Assembly: GCA_964293155.1 (NCBI GenBank)
Contig: CAXYYA010000001.1
Coordinates: 75,993 to 139,992 of the forward strand
Length of the DNA stretch: 64,000 bases
Direction of reading: 5' to 3'
Source: JAQVEB01 sp028698105
Lineage (GTDB): Bacteria; Bacteroidota; Bacteroidia; Bacteroidales; Dysgonomonadaceae
Of this stretch, positions 7,933-15,878 are shown piece after piece. Numbering within the stretch: the stretch's first letter is position 1; the number at the start of each line of letters is the position of its first letter. Below the pieces are notes generated by a model. That model did not search any database. It saw nothing but the letters and a program-made list of their open reading frames with translations, and was not told the DNA's origin. Made by a program: the position numbers and the translations under genes.

Positions 7933-9090
7933 TTAAGCAAATAAGGGAACCAGCGTTAAAATAATACCTCCAACGATTACCGATCCGATTTGTCCGCCGA
8001 CGTTGGCGCTGATGGCCGGCATCAACAGATAATTAAACGGGTCTTCTTTCTGTCCCATCTGGTGGATTACGCGTGCCGACATTGGAAAGGCCGAAATGCC
8101 GCAAGCGCCCACCATCGGGTTTATTTTATTGTCTTCTTTGCGGAAGGCGTTCATCAGTTTCGCGAAGATAACTCCGCCAAACGTGTCGAAAACAAATGCA
8201 AATAAGCCCAGCGCGATAATAACGAGCGTATCAACCCGCACAAAGCGTTCGGCGGTCATGGTGCTGGCAATGGTGATCCCCAGCAGGGTGGTCACCAAAC
8301 TGGCGAGTTCGTTTTGCGCCGCCAGCGAGAGTTTGTTTAACACGCCGCATTCGCGAATGAGGTTTCCGAACATCAGAAAACCGATAAGCGCAAGCGACGA
8401 AGGCGCTATAATTCCCGCGACCACCGTAACCAAAATGGGGAAGAGGATCAATACTTTCTTCGATATTTTTTTGTTGGAATGGCTCGACGTATTCATGCGT
8501 ATCAATCGTTCTTTTTTGCTGGTCAGCAAACGGATCACGGGCGGCTGAATTATCGGGACGAGCGCCATGTACGAGTAGGCCGCTACCGAAATAGGCCCTA
8601 GCAGATTAGGCGCAAAACGCGCGGCCACAACAATGGAAGTGGGGCCGTCGGCTGCGCCGATGATACCGATGGAAGCTGCTTCCTTTAGATCGTAACCCAG
8701 CAGCGCGGCAAAGATCATAGTCATGAAAATACCGAATTGCGCCGCTGCGCCAAACAGCAACAGAGACGGGTTGCGGAACAACGGCGAAAAATCAATCATT
8801 GCCCCGATGGCAATAAAGATGAGCAGCGGGAATATTTCCGTGGCGATACCGGCATCGAAAAACACGTTTAGTACACCCTCCACGGCTTTTCCTGTTTCGG
8901 GGTCAATTTGCGTTATGGCCGACGTAAACGGGATGTTTACCAAAATAGCGCCAAACCCCATCGGCAATAACAGTGTGGGTTCATATTCCCTGGCAATAGC
9001 CAGGTAAATAAGGATCGCTCCAATGGCGATCATCACCAGATCTTGCCACGTCAACCCTGCAATTGCGGGCATTAAATCCTGAAATTCCAT
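7933..9090 (-). CDS. Na+-pump decarboxylase beta subunit, second tandem copy
   Basis: This 385-residue membrane protein belongs to the OadB/MmdB/GcdB family, the carboxybiotin decarboxylase that drives Na+ across the inner membrane. It has many hydrophobic spans, the family motif GIIGAADGPTSIVV with the essential-type Asp (about residue 152), VAAYSYMALVPIIQPP, and a C-terminal repeat-like region GACGISAFPMSARVIHQMG. The other copy (9177-10334) has GGADGPTAIF and VSAVPDSARI at these positions, so the two have diverged. A strong terminator-like hairpin separates them, and a tiny OadG-like gene follows. Its partner alpha subunit may be MmdA (11741-13303) or encoded elsewhere; no alpha gene lies next to it. 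Confidence 0.9.
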   Translation of the reverse strand: MEFQDLMPAIAGLTWQDLVMIAIGAILIYLAIAREYEPTLLLPMGFGAILVNIPFTSAITQIDPETGKAVEGVLNVFFDAGIATEIFPLLIFIAIGAMIDFSPLFRNPSLLLFGAAAQFGIFMTMIFAALLGYDLKEAASIGIIGAADGPTSIVVAARFAPNLLGPISVAAYSYMALVPIIQPPVIRLLTSKKERLIRMNTSSHSNKKISKKVLILFPILVTVVAGIIAPSSLALIGFLMFGNLIRECGVLNKLSLAAQNELASLVTTLLGITIASTMTAERFVRVDTLVIIALGLFAFVFDTFGGVIFAKLMNAFRKEDNKINPMVGACGISAFPMSARVIHQMGQKEDPFNYLLMPAISANVGGQIGSVIVGGIILTLVPLFA

Positions 9091-9103
9091 AAAGTGATAC
9101 GAG

Positions 9104-9146
9104 AAAAAACGAATACCCGCGAATGTTACGTTCGCGGCTATTCGTT
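9104..9146 (-). terminator. Strong terminator-like hairpin between the two beta-subunit genes
   Basis: On the minus strand AACGAATA, one mismatched base, then CCGCGAA pair with TTCGCGG, a mismatch, and TATTCGTT around a 7-base loop, giving 15 base pairs with one mismatch. A run of six T follows directly. This has the form of an intrinsic terminator or attenuator after the 9177-10334 gene, with no room for a new promoter before 9090. Confidence 0.75.
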
Positions 9147-9176
9147 TGATTGATTTGTGACGTCGTTATTCAATAA

Positions 9177-10334
9177 TTAACCCAAAAATCCCAGCATGAT
9201 ACCGGCTGCAACTGCCGATCCGATAACGCCAGCCACATTCGGGCCCATGGCGTGCATCAGCAGGTAGTTACTCGGGTCGTATTCCAAACCGAGTACCTGC
9301 GAGATACGCGCAGAATCCGGAACTGCCGAAACGCCGGAATTACCGATCAATGGGTTTATCTTATTTTCTTTCTTCAATAACAAATTTAAAAATTTCACAA
9401 AAAGAATTCCGGCTACAGTGGCGATAATAAACGATAGTGCACCGATACCGAACACCAGAACAGACTGTTTTGTGAGGAACGTAGTCGCTTGGGTGGATGC
9501 GCCCACGGTCAATCCCAACAGAATGGTTATGGTATCAATCAGCGGGCCGCGGGCAGTTTCGGCCAAACGGCGTGTAACGCCCGATTCTTTCAGCAGGTTA
9601 CCGAAGAAAAGCATCCCAAGCAACGGAAGGCCCGAAGGTACCAGGAAAGTGGTCAACAGCAAACCGATGATCGGGAACATGATCTTCTCGGTTTGCGACA
9701 CAACCCGTGGGGCTTTCATACGGATCACACGTTCCTTCTTCGTGGTCAGCAACCGCATAAACGGCGGTTGTATGATAGGCACCAGCGCCATGTAGGAGTA
9801 TGCCGATACGGCAATCGCTCCCATCAGGTTGGGGGCCAATTTCGAAGAAAGGAAGATGGCTGTAGGTCCATCGGCACCGCCGATAATTCCGATAGCGCCT
9901 GCCTGATTCGGTTCAAATCCAACGTTGAGGGCAATGATGTAAGCGCCGAAAATACCGAATTGAGCAGCCGCTCCAATCAACATTAACTTGGGGTTGGCAA
10001 TCAGCGATTGAAAATCGGTCATAGCTCCAATACCCAGAAAAATGAGCGGCGGATACCATCCCTGCACAACTCCCTGATAAAGGATGTTAAGCACGGAGCC
10101 TTCCTCGTATATTCCCACTTTCAGGTTCGCAGCTTCGTTAAACGGTATGTTTCCGATAAGCATCCCAAACCCGATGGGGATCAGCAAAAGGGGTTCAAAT
10201 TCGTATCTGACGGCGAGGAAAATAAAAATCAACCCCACAACTATCATAACAATGTGCCCGGGTTCGGCATTGGCAAAACCGGTGTAACCCCAAAATGTTT
10301 GTAAATTGTCTCCTATAGATAATAATGTATTCAT
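9177..10334 (-). CDS. mmdB: Methylmalonyl-CoA decarboxylase beta subunit (Na+ pump)
   Basis: This 385-residue inner-membrane protein of the OadB family decarboxylates carboxybiotin and exports Na+. Motifs: IGIIGGADGPTAIFLSSKLAPN with the conserved Asp (about residue 156), VSAYSYMALVPIIQPP, LGLTVGAST, and GNSGVSAVPDSARISQVLG near the C-terminus, with long hydrophobic spans between them. It lies 12 bases after the biotin-carrier gene and downstream of mmdA and the OadG-type lipoprotein gene, so it is the most likely beta subunit of this complex. The ATG start and length are typical. A second copy follows after a terminator-like hairpin. Confidence 0.93.
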   Translation of the reverse strand: MNTLLSIGDNLQTFWGYTGFANAEPGHIVMIVVGLIFIFLAVRYEFEPLLLIPIGFGMLIGNIPFNEAANLKVGIYEEGSVLNILYQGVVQGWYPPLIFLGIGAMTDFQSLIANPKLMLIGAAAQFGIFGAYIIALNVGFEPNQAGAIGIIGGADGPTAIFLSSKLAPNLMGAIAVSAYSYMALVPIIQPPFMRLLTTKKERVIRMKAPRVVSQTEKIMFPIIGLLLTTFLVPSGLPLLGMLFFGNLLKESGVTRRLAETARGPLIDTITILLGLTVGASTQATTFLTKQSVLVFGIGALSFIIATVAGILFVKFLNLLLKKENKINPLIGNSGVSAVPDSARISQVLGLEYDPSNYLLMHAMGPNVAGVIGSAVAAGIMLGFLG

Positions 10335-10347
10335 TATTTTCGTTTTT

Positions 10348-10791
10348 TTATTCTATAACTACCAGGTTTGCTCCTTCCAAAACGGAATCGCCTTTACTAA
10401 CTAAAATTTCGGAAACTTTTCCCGACGCGTTGGCAAGGATGTTATTTTCCATTTTCATTGCTTCGAGAATCATGAGCGTTTGTCCTTTTTTAACGGTGTC
10501 GCCTTCCTTGCATTTTATTTCAAGAATCACACCCGGTAACGGCGATGTGATGGTGTTTTTTCCCGCAGGCGATGACGGCCTTGTTACCAATGGCGTTGAA
10601 GCACTTTTTGGTGTAGGTGCCGGAGCTGCTTCTCTGCTGGGACGTTTAATGCCGGTGAGTTGCTTCTTTTGTTGTTGAAGTTCAACAGAATACGTAGTTC
10701 CGTTTACTTCTAATTCGATGACGGATTCCTCCGAGTTTTTCACCACAACCCGATATGGAGTCCCGTTTATTTTATATTTGAATTCTTTCAT
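10348..10791 (-). CDS. mmdC: Biotin carboxyl carrier subunit of methylmalonyl-CoA decarboxylase
   Basis: This 147-residue protein carries the biotin that shuttles CO2 from MmdA to the membrane beta subunit. The N-terminal part (MKEFKYKINGTPYRVVVKN) is followed by a Pro/Ala/Ser linker (about residues 50-78) and a biotinyl domain, with the canonical attachment motif EAMKMEN in LMILEAMKMENNILA; the lysine is near residue 114. The domain starts with ITSPLPGVILEIKCKEGD. It sits between the OadG-type lipoprotein gene and mmdB with short gaps, matching mmdA-mmdD-mmdC-mmdB operons. Confidence 0.95.
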   Translation of the reverse strand: MKEFKYKINGTPYRVVVKNSEESVIELEVNGTTYSVELQQQKKQLTGIKRPSREAAPAPTPKSASTPLVTRPSSPAGKNTITSPLPGVILEIKCKEGDTVKKGQTLMILEAMKMENNILANASGKVSEILVSKGDSVLEGANLVVIE

Positions 10792-10821
10792 TGGAATATT
10801 TTTTATAAAAACGTTTATATG

Positions 10822-11727
10822 TTATTTAGGAAGTTGCCTAAGGTTGTATATCTTGGAGCTCCACGGCGAATAATTCCGTTTAACCTGATTGATAGTCAGG
10901 ATAGTGCTTTCGATATCGTGTTCGGCTTCGGTTAGTTCGGCGATGGCGGCAGAGATAGCTGCCAGTACTTCTCCCGATAATTGCGACTGTGCTCTCACAG
11001 CGGCAAGTTTGCCGCTCTTGGCTGCTTTTTGTTGCGACAGGTTTTTCGCCGTGTTCCCTATAAACCGGAATACGATATACAAAAGGATTAGCCCGAGAAA
11101 CACTACGAGCATTGACGTGAGCGTAATAGTAACTCCTTCGGCATCATGCTCTTTCAGGTAAACAAGTTTGGGGTTTTCACCAACCACTTCGTTGTTGCTG
11201 CTCGGCGTAACTCGTTCCAGTTGTTGGGCAACCACATTTCCGTTTTCATCGTACTTATATCCATCCACGGTGTAACCGTACGTTTTATCGGCCGGTATGC
11301 CCGCGGGAATAACTATTTCGTCCAAAAGCGTTTTACCGTCAACGTCATACAACGCAATATAGTTCTCTTTTTCGGGATCGAGTTTGAAGTTGGTGTGAAA
11401 CGTCCCGTGAAACGGTTCGCCATCGGCCCAGAAAAGAGCGTGCTGGTGAGGTTTGATCTGCGTAAGCACATCTCCCAAAGGTATAGGATACATTTTGGGA
11501 TTGTTTCGGTCTGTAGTCAGGAACATACCCGCCAAATTCTGCGTTCTGGAGGTGTTGTTGTAAATTTCGATCCACGGATTGTGCTGACCGAAATCGTCGG
11601 TAAAATTATTCTGATTATCTGTCATTACCTCGTTGATAAGCCACTTGGGATTTTTCTTTTCTCCCGAGCATGCTGCTAAAAACAGCAGGGCTAACATGAG
11701 CAACGACAAATATTTTATTCTATTCAT
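10822..11727 (-). CDS. mmdD: OadG-type subunit fused to a lipoprotein lamin-tail domain
   Basis: This 301-residue protein occupies the OadG/delta-subunit slot of the cluster. It starts with a lipoprotein signal (LLMLALLFLAACSGEK, Cys near residue 20). Residues about 28-130 (WLINEVMTDNQNN, PWIEIYNNTSRTQNLAGMFL, PHQHALFWADGEP) look like a lamin-tail (LTD) fold. A single membrane helix follows (about 203-222, MLVVFLGLILLYIVFRFIG), then a charged cytoplasmic tail typical of OadG. The predicted topology has the N-terminal domain outside the inner membrane. The LTD assignment is by motif reading. It starts 13 bases after mmdA and is surely in the same operon. Confidence 0.85.
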   Translation of the reverse strand: MNRIKYLSLLMLALLFLAACSGEKKNPKWLINEVMTDNQNNFTDDFGQHNPWIEIYNNTSRTQNLAGMFLTTDRNNPKMYPIPLGDVLTQIKPHQHALFWADGEPFHGTFHTNFKLDPEKENYIALYDVDGKTLLDEIVIPAGIPADKTYGYTVDGYKYDENGNVVAQQLERVTPSSNNEVVGENPKLVYLKEHDAEGVTITLTSMLVVFLGLILLYIVFRFIGNTAKNLSQQKAAKSGKLAAVRAQSQLSGEVLAAISAAIAELTEAEHDIESTILTINQVKRNYSPWSSKIYNLRQLPK

Positions 11728-11740
11728 AATCGTTTGCTAA

Positions 11741-13303
11741 TTAAAGAGGTAAATTATCGTGCTTTTTAGCCGGATTTTGCAATTTCTTGGTTTGCAGTTG
11801 CTGGAGAGCGCGAACGATGCGGAAACGGGTGTTGCGCGGTTCAATCACATCGTCAATATATCCATAACGAGCGGCATTGTATGGGTTTGCGAAAAGATTG
11901 TTGTATTCGTTTTTCTTTTCTTCCAATACGGCTGCCTGTTTTTCGGGTTCTTTCTCGGCTGCGATTTCTTTGCTGTAGAGCACTTCCACGGCACCTTCGG
12001 CTCCCATCACCGCAATTTCGGCGCTTGGCCATGCGTAGTTGATGTCGCCGCGAAGTTGCTTGCAACTCATCACGATGTGCGCCCCGCCGTATGATTTACG
12101 CAGGGTTACGGTAATCTTCGGAATGGTTGCTTCGCCGTAAGCGTACAGCAATTTTGCGCCGTGGGTGATTACGCCGCCGTATTCTTGTCCCGTTCCGGGA
12201 AGAAATCCGGGTACGTCCACCAACGAAACAATCGGTATATTAAACGCATCGCAAAAACGTACAAAACGGGCTGCTTTACGCGAAGCGTTAATATCCAGCA
12301 CACCGGCCAGGTATTTCGGCTGATTTGCCACGATACCTACGGCTTGGCCATTGAAGCGGGCGAAGCCCACGATAATGTTTTTTGCATAATCTGCATGTAT
12401 TTCCAGAAACTCGCCGTTGTCGATAACTGCGCCTATTACTTCGTACATGTCGTATGGTTTTGTCGGACTGTCGGGGATTATTTCGTTCAAGGCGTCTTCA
12501 AGGCGGTCAATCGGGTCGTCGTTTTTGATCAGCGGAGCTTCTTCCAGGTTATTCTGCGGAAGGAAGCTGAGCAGTTTACGGATCACTTTCATCCCTTCTT
12601 CTTCGGTTTGTACGGCAAATTGCGCTACACCCGAGCGGGATGCGTGCACCGATGCTCCGCCGAGGTCTTCCTGCGAAACATCTTCACCGGTAACGGTTTT
12701 TACAACCTTAGGCCCGGTTAGGAACATATAGGAAGTTCCCTGTGTCATGATCACAAAGTCGGTGAGGGCAGGCGAGTAAACAGCTCCTCCGGCACAAGGC
12801 CCGAAGATACCTGAAATTTGCGGTATTACACCTGACGCAAGAATGTTGCGTTGAAAAATTTCGGCATAACCGGCCAGCGCATTGATACCTTCCTGAATAC
12901 GTGCGCCGCCCGAGTCGTTGATTCCGATAAGCGGGGCGCCCATTTTCATGGCCTGATCCATTACTTTGCATATTTTCTGCGCCATGGTTTCGGAGAGTGA
13001 TCCGCCGAAAACGGTAAAATCCTGCGCGAAAACATACACCAGACGGCCTTCAATGGTTCCGTATCCGGTTACTACGCCGTCGCCCAAAAACTTCGATTTA
13101 TCCATGCCGAAGTTGGTTGAACGGTGTTCCATGAACATATCGAATTCTTCGAAACTGCCTTCGTCCAAAAGCATGGCGATACGTTCGCGGGCCGTGTATT
13201 TTCCTTTCAGGTGCTGCGATTCTATTCTTCTTTCGCCTCCACCCAAGCGAGCTTGTTCACGTAATTGTATTAGCTCTTTTACTTTGTCGAGTTGACTGCT
13301 CAT
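11741..13303 (-). CDS. mmdA: Methylmalonyl-CoA decarboxylase alpha (carboxyltransferase) subunit
   Basis: This 520-residue carboxyltransferase moves the carboxyl group from methylmalonyl-CoA to enzyme-bound biotin, producing propionyl-CoA. It belongs to the acyl-CoA carboxylase beta-chain family: LKGKYTARERIAMLLDEGSF, GDGVVTGYGTIEGR, a first oxyanion hole in NDSGGARIQEG (about residues 125-135), GPCAGGAVYSPAL, and the C-terminal half with LVDVPGFLPGTGQEYGG and SYGGAHIVMSCKQL. It could also be called a propionyl-CoA carboxylase beta chain, but the neighbouring OadG-type, biotin-carrier and OadB-type genes and mce point to the Na+-pumping decarboxylase of the succinate-propionate pathway. Confidence 0.95.
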   Translation of the reverse strand: MSSQLDKVKELIQLREQARLGGGERRIESQHLKGKYTARERIAMLLDEGSFEEFDMFMEHRSTNFGMDKSKFLGDGVVTGYGTIEGRLVYVFAQDFTVFGGSLSETMAQKICKVMDQAMKMGAPLIGINDSGGARIQEGINALAGYAEIFQRNILASGVIPQISGIFGPCAGGAVYSPALTDFVIMTQGTSYMFLTGPKVVKTVTGEDVSQEDLGGASVHASRSGVAQFAVQTEEEGMKVIRKLLSFLPQNNLEEAPLIKNDDPIDRLEDALNEIIPDSPTKPYDMYEVIGAVIDNGEFLEIHADYAKNIIVGFARFNGQAVGIVANQPKYLAGVLDINASRKAARFVRFCDAFNIPIVSLVDVPGFLPGTGQEYGGVITHGAKLLYAYGEATIPKITVTLRKSYGGAHIVMSCKQLRGDINYAWPSAEIAVMGAEGAVEVLYSKEIAAEKEPEKQAAVLEEKKNEYNNLFANPYNAARYGYIDDVIEPRNTRFRIVRALQQLQTKKLQNPAKKHDNLPL

Positions 13304-13409
13304 ATAATTAATATTTGTTATGAATGAATGTTTGATGTTAGATGTCGGATGTAGGGGAAGATATTTTCGGTGTCTTCTCTGTATCCGTCAAATAGTCTAA
13401 TGTTTTTTG

Positions 13410-13817
13410 TTATTCCGGGTGCTCGCAGAGTTCGGTGAGCACACTTCCGGTAGATTTGGGGTGAAGGAAGGCGATGTTCAGACCTTCGGCGCCTTTGCGT
13501 GCCTGCATGTCAATGAGGCGAACGCCTTTGTTTTCCATTTCTTTTAACGCTTCGTTCAGGCCGTTGGTTGCGAAAGCGATGTGATGCACGCCTTCGCCTT
13601 TTTTTTCGATGAATTTGGCAATGGTACTTTCTTCGCTTGTGGGTTCCAAAAGTTCTATTTTCGTGTGGCCTACTTTAAAAAAAGCAGTTTTTACTTTTTG
13701 ATCTTCAACGGTTTCGATGTTGTAGCATGTTAGCCCGAGAACACCTTCGTAATAAGGCAATTGTTCTTCGATACTTTTAACGGCAATGCCGATATGTTCG
13801 ATGTGCGAGATTTCCAT
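13410..13817 (-). CDS. mce: Methylmalonyl-CoA epimerase
   Basis: This 135-residue vicinal-oxygen-chelate protein interconverts the (R) and (S) forms of methylmalonyl-CoA, between methylmalonyl-CoA mutase and the decarboxylase. It shows the two metal-binding half-modules: IEHIGIAVKSIEEQLPYYE, with a His near residue 8, and GVHHIAFATNGLNEAL with a His near residue 78, then the final acidic ligand in SVLTELCEH. Length and order are standard. It is the first gene of the mmd run, 106 bases upstream of mmdA, with a TACCTTTG -7 box at 13860-13853. Confidence 0.95.
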   Translation of the reverse strand: MEISHIEHIGIAVKSIEEQLPYYEGVLGLTCYNIETVEDQKVKTAFFKVGHTKIELLEPTSEESTIAKFIEKKGEGVHHIAFATNGLNEALKEMENKGVRLIDMQARKGAEGLNIAFLHPKSTGSVLTELCEHPE

Positions 13818-13852
13818 ATAATTGATGTAATTTAGTGAATTTGAAAACGCTG

Positions 13853-13860
13853 CAAAGGTA
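13853..13860 (-). promoter_or_regulatory. Probable -7 box for the mce-mmd operon
   Basis: The minus strand reads TACCTTTG, a full TAnnTTTG match, 36 bases before the mce start. No TTTG is found at the right spacing upstream, so the -33 element is weak or absent. Confidence 0.45.
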
Positions 13861-13895
13861 CAAATTTAAAAACGGATATTAAAAAAAATATCGCG

Positions 13896-14879
13896 TTAAA
13901 TGGATAAAATCCGAAGAACTTCCAGTAGCTCATCGCTTATTTCACGGTCTTTTTTAATTGCTCGCTGGAAAGGCACATAATCAATTTCGTTTTCGCGGAT
14001 ACCGATCATCACATTTCGTTGATCCTCAAGCAGCGCCTGAATGGCTGCTACGCCCATCCGGCTGGCCAGAATGCGATCCTGCGCCGTAGGCGATCCGCCG
14101 CGTTGCAAGTGTCCGAGAATGGAAACGCGTACATCGTATTGCGGGTATTCGTTCTTTACACGCTCGGCCATTTTCATGGCTCCTCCGGTTATTTCGCTTT
14201 CGGCAACGAGCACCAGGCTGCTGTTTTTCGATTTACGAAATCCCTGCTCAATAAGTTCGCCAAGTTGGTCTTTTTCCATGCTTATTTCGGGGATGATCGC
14301 CGCTTCGGCTCCCGAAGCAATTGCGCTGTTCAGCGCCAGATAACCGCAGTTGCGCCCCATCACTTCAACAAAAAACAACCGCTCGTGCGAGGTGGCCGTA
14401 TCCCTGATTTTATCTACCGATTGCATGATGGTGTTCAGCGCCGTGTCGTAACCAATGGTTACATCGGTACCGTTGAGGTCGTTGTCAATGGTTCCCGGCA
14501 ATCCCACAATGGGAATATTGTATTCCCGTGCAAAAATATTGGCGCCGGTGAGGGAGCCGTCTCCTCCAATAACTACCAAAGCATCAATCTCCTCACGGAG
14601 CATGGTTTCGTAAGCGGTTTTTCTTCCTTCGGGAGTCCTGAATTCGTCGGAGCGCGCGGTTTTAAGGATGGTTCCGCCCCGCTGTATGATGTTGCTAACG
14701 CTGTTGGTCTTAAATTCCTCGATATCACCCGTTATCAGGCCTTTGTATCCTTTGTAAATACCTTTCACGCGCATGCCGTTGAAAATAGCTGCACGCGTTA
14801 CCGCGCGAATGGCTACATTCATACCCGGTGCATCGCCGCCCGATGTGAGAATGCCAATGCATTTTATACTTGCTCCCAT
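13896..14879 (-). CDS. pfkA: ATP-dependent 6-phosphofructokinase
   Basis: This 327-residue enzyme phosphorylates fructose 6-phosphate in glycolysis. Motifs: the ATP-binding GILTSGGDAPGMN (about residues 8-20), VVIGGDGSLTGA with Gly at the ATP/PPi-deciding position (GGDGS form, expected for ATP users), the catalytic GTIDNDLNGTDVTIG, and VEVMGRNCGYLALNSAIA. The C-terminal half has the LGHLQRGGSPTAQDR block of the sugar-phosphate/effector site. It has its own promoter at 14945-14975, embedded in the ispH terminator T-run, and is followed 78 bases later by mce. Confidence 0.97.
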   Translation of the reverse strand: MGASIKCIGILTSGGDAPGMNVAIRAVTRAAIFNGMRVKGIYKGYKGLITGDIEEFKTNSVSNIIQRGGTILKTARSDEFRTPEGRKTAYETMLREEIDALVVIGGDGSLTGANIFAREYNIPIVGLPGTIDNDLNGTDVTIGYDTALNTIMQSVDKIRDTATSHERLFFVEVMGRNCGYLALNSAIASGAEAAIIPEISMEKDQLGELIEQGFRKSKNSSLVLVAESEITGGAMKMAERVKNEYPQYDVRVSILGHLQRGGSPTAQDRILASRMGVAAIQALLEDQRNVMIGIRENEIDYVPFQRAIKKDREISDELLEVLRILSI

Positions 14880-14944
14880 AGTGAATAAATCATTATCGTG
14901 TTAAGGAGATTTGTTGCCTTTATTTCCAAAAAAAACAGGCACTG

Positions 14945-14975
14945 CAAAGATAGTTTATTTTCGTTTGTTCACAAA
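14945..14975 (-). promoter_or_regulatory. pfkA promoter
   Basis: On the minus strand TTTG, 19 bases, then TATCTTTG (14952-14945) match both Bacteroidota boxes. The TTTG is the end of the T-run of the upstream ispH terminator. It lies 65 bases before the pfkA start. Confidence 0.7.
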
Positions 14976-15001
14976 AAAAGCTGCTTAAAAAGCAGCTTTT
15001 T
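14973..15001 (-). terminator. ispH intrinsic terminator
   Basis: A 12-bp stem (AAAAAGCTGCTT against AAGCAGCTTTTT) with a three-base loop is followed on the minus strand by a T-run. The ispH TAA stop (14985-14987) lies inside the hairpin itself, so the last codons form the stem. Confidence 0.8.
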
Positions 15002-15878
15002 CGATTTGCAGGGAAGCCCCCGCTTTTGCTATGTTTTTTGCCACGGCTTCCATTTGCCACATGGGCGTTGAAGTGGCTCCGCAGATGCCAACGGTGGCAT
15101 TTTTTCGGATGAGCGATTCATCTATTTCGTCAGGCGAATTGATGAAGTACGAGTTTGGGTTCACGTTTTTGCATTCGGCAAACAATACTTTCCCGTTGGA
15201 GCTTTTTGCGCCCGCGATGAAGAAGATAATATCGTGCGACGCCGCAAACTCTTTGATGTTGGGCACACGATTGGAAACCTGCCGGCAAATGGTGTCGAAA
15301 ATCTCGAAATTCGCGCCTTCCTGCATTCGCGCCTTGATCATCTCGCCAATTTCCATAAAACCGTCCAACGGTTTTGTGGTTTGCGAAAACAGACTGATGT
15401 CGCGCGAAAAATCCAACGAATCAATATCCTCTTTCTTTTCAATGATGATGGCCGATTCATCTGTTTGCCCCAGCAAACCGTTTACTTCGGCGTGGCCTAT
15501 TTTCCCGTAAATCACAATTTGTCCGTCCTCCGAGGGTTTGGTGGAATATTTTCGCTTGATGCGTTTTTGCAATCCGAGAACCACGGGGCACGAAGCGTCT
15601 ATGATCTCAATATTGTTCTGTTTTGCTATTTCGTATGTACTTGGTGGTTCGCCGTGCGCACGAAGCAGTACGCGTGCATTTTTTAGTTCTTTGAACTGTT
15701 CGTGATCTATGGTGATCAATCCCATTTTCGCGAGGCGTTCCACCTCGAGGTGGTTGTGGACGATGTCGCCCAAACAATATAATGTTCCGCCTTTTTGTAA
15801 TTCTTCCTCTGCTTTGCTGATGGCTTTTGACACCCCGAAGCAGCATCCGGATTGTTTGTCGATTTCAATTTTACTCAT
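14985..15878 (-). CDS. ispH: 4-hydroxy-3-methylbut-2-enyl diphosphate reductase
   Basis: This 297-residue iron-sulfur enzyme makes IPP and DMAPP in the last step of the MEP isoprenoid pathway. The three cluster cysteines are visible in SGCCFGVSKAI (about residue 12), DASCPVVLGLQ (about residue 97) and FDTICRQVSNRV (about residue 198). Active-site motifs include LGDIVHNHLEVERL, YGKIGHAEVNGLLGQ and SQTTKP. I start it at the ATG at 15878 (MSKIEIDKQSGCCFGV), which overlaps the cmk stop by 8 bases; a longer frame would intrude into cmk. It is translationally coupled to cmk. Confidence 0.95.
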   Translation of the reverse strand: MSKIEIDKQSGCCFGVSKAISKAEEELQKGGTLYCLGDIVHNHLEVERLAKMGLITIDHEQFKELKNARVLLRAHGEPPSTYEIAKQNNIEIIDASCPVVLGLQKRIKRKYSTKPSEDGQIVIYGKIGHAEVNGLLGQTDESAIIIEKKEDIDSLDFSRDISLFSQTTKPLDGFMEIGEMIKARMQEGANFEIFDTICRQVSNRVPNIKEFAASHDIIFFIAGAKSSNGKVLFAECKNVNPNSYFINSPDEIDESLIRKNATVGICGATSTPMWQMEAVAKNIAKAGASLQIEKAAF

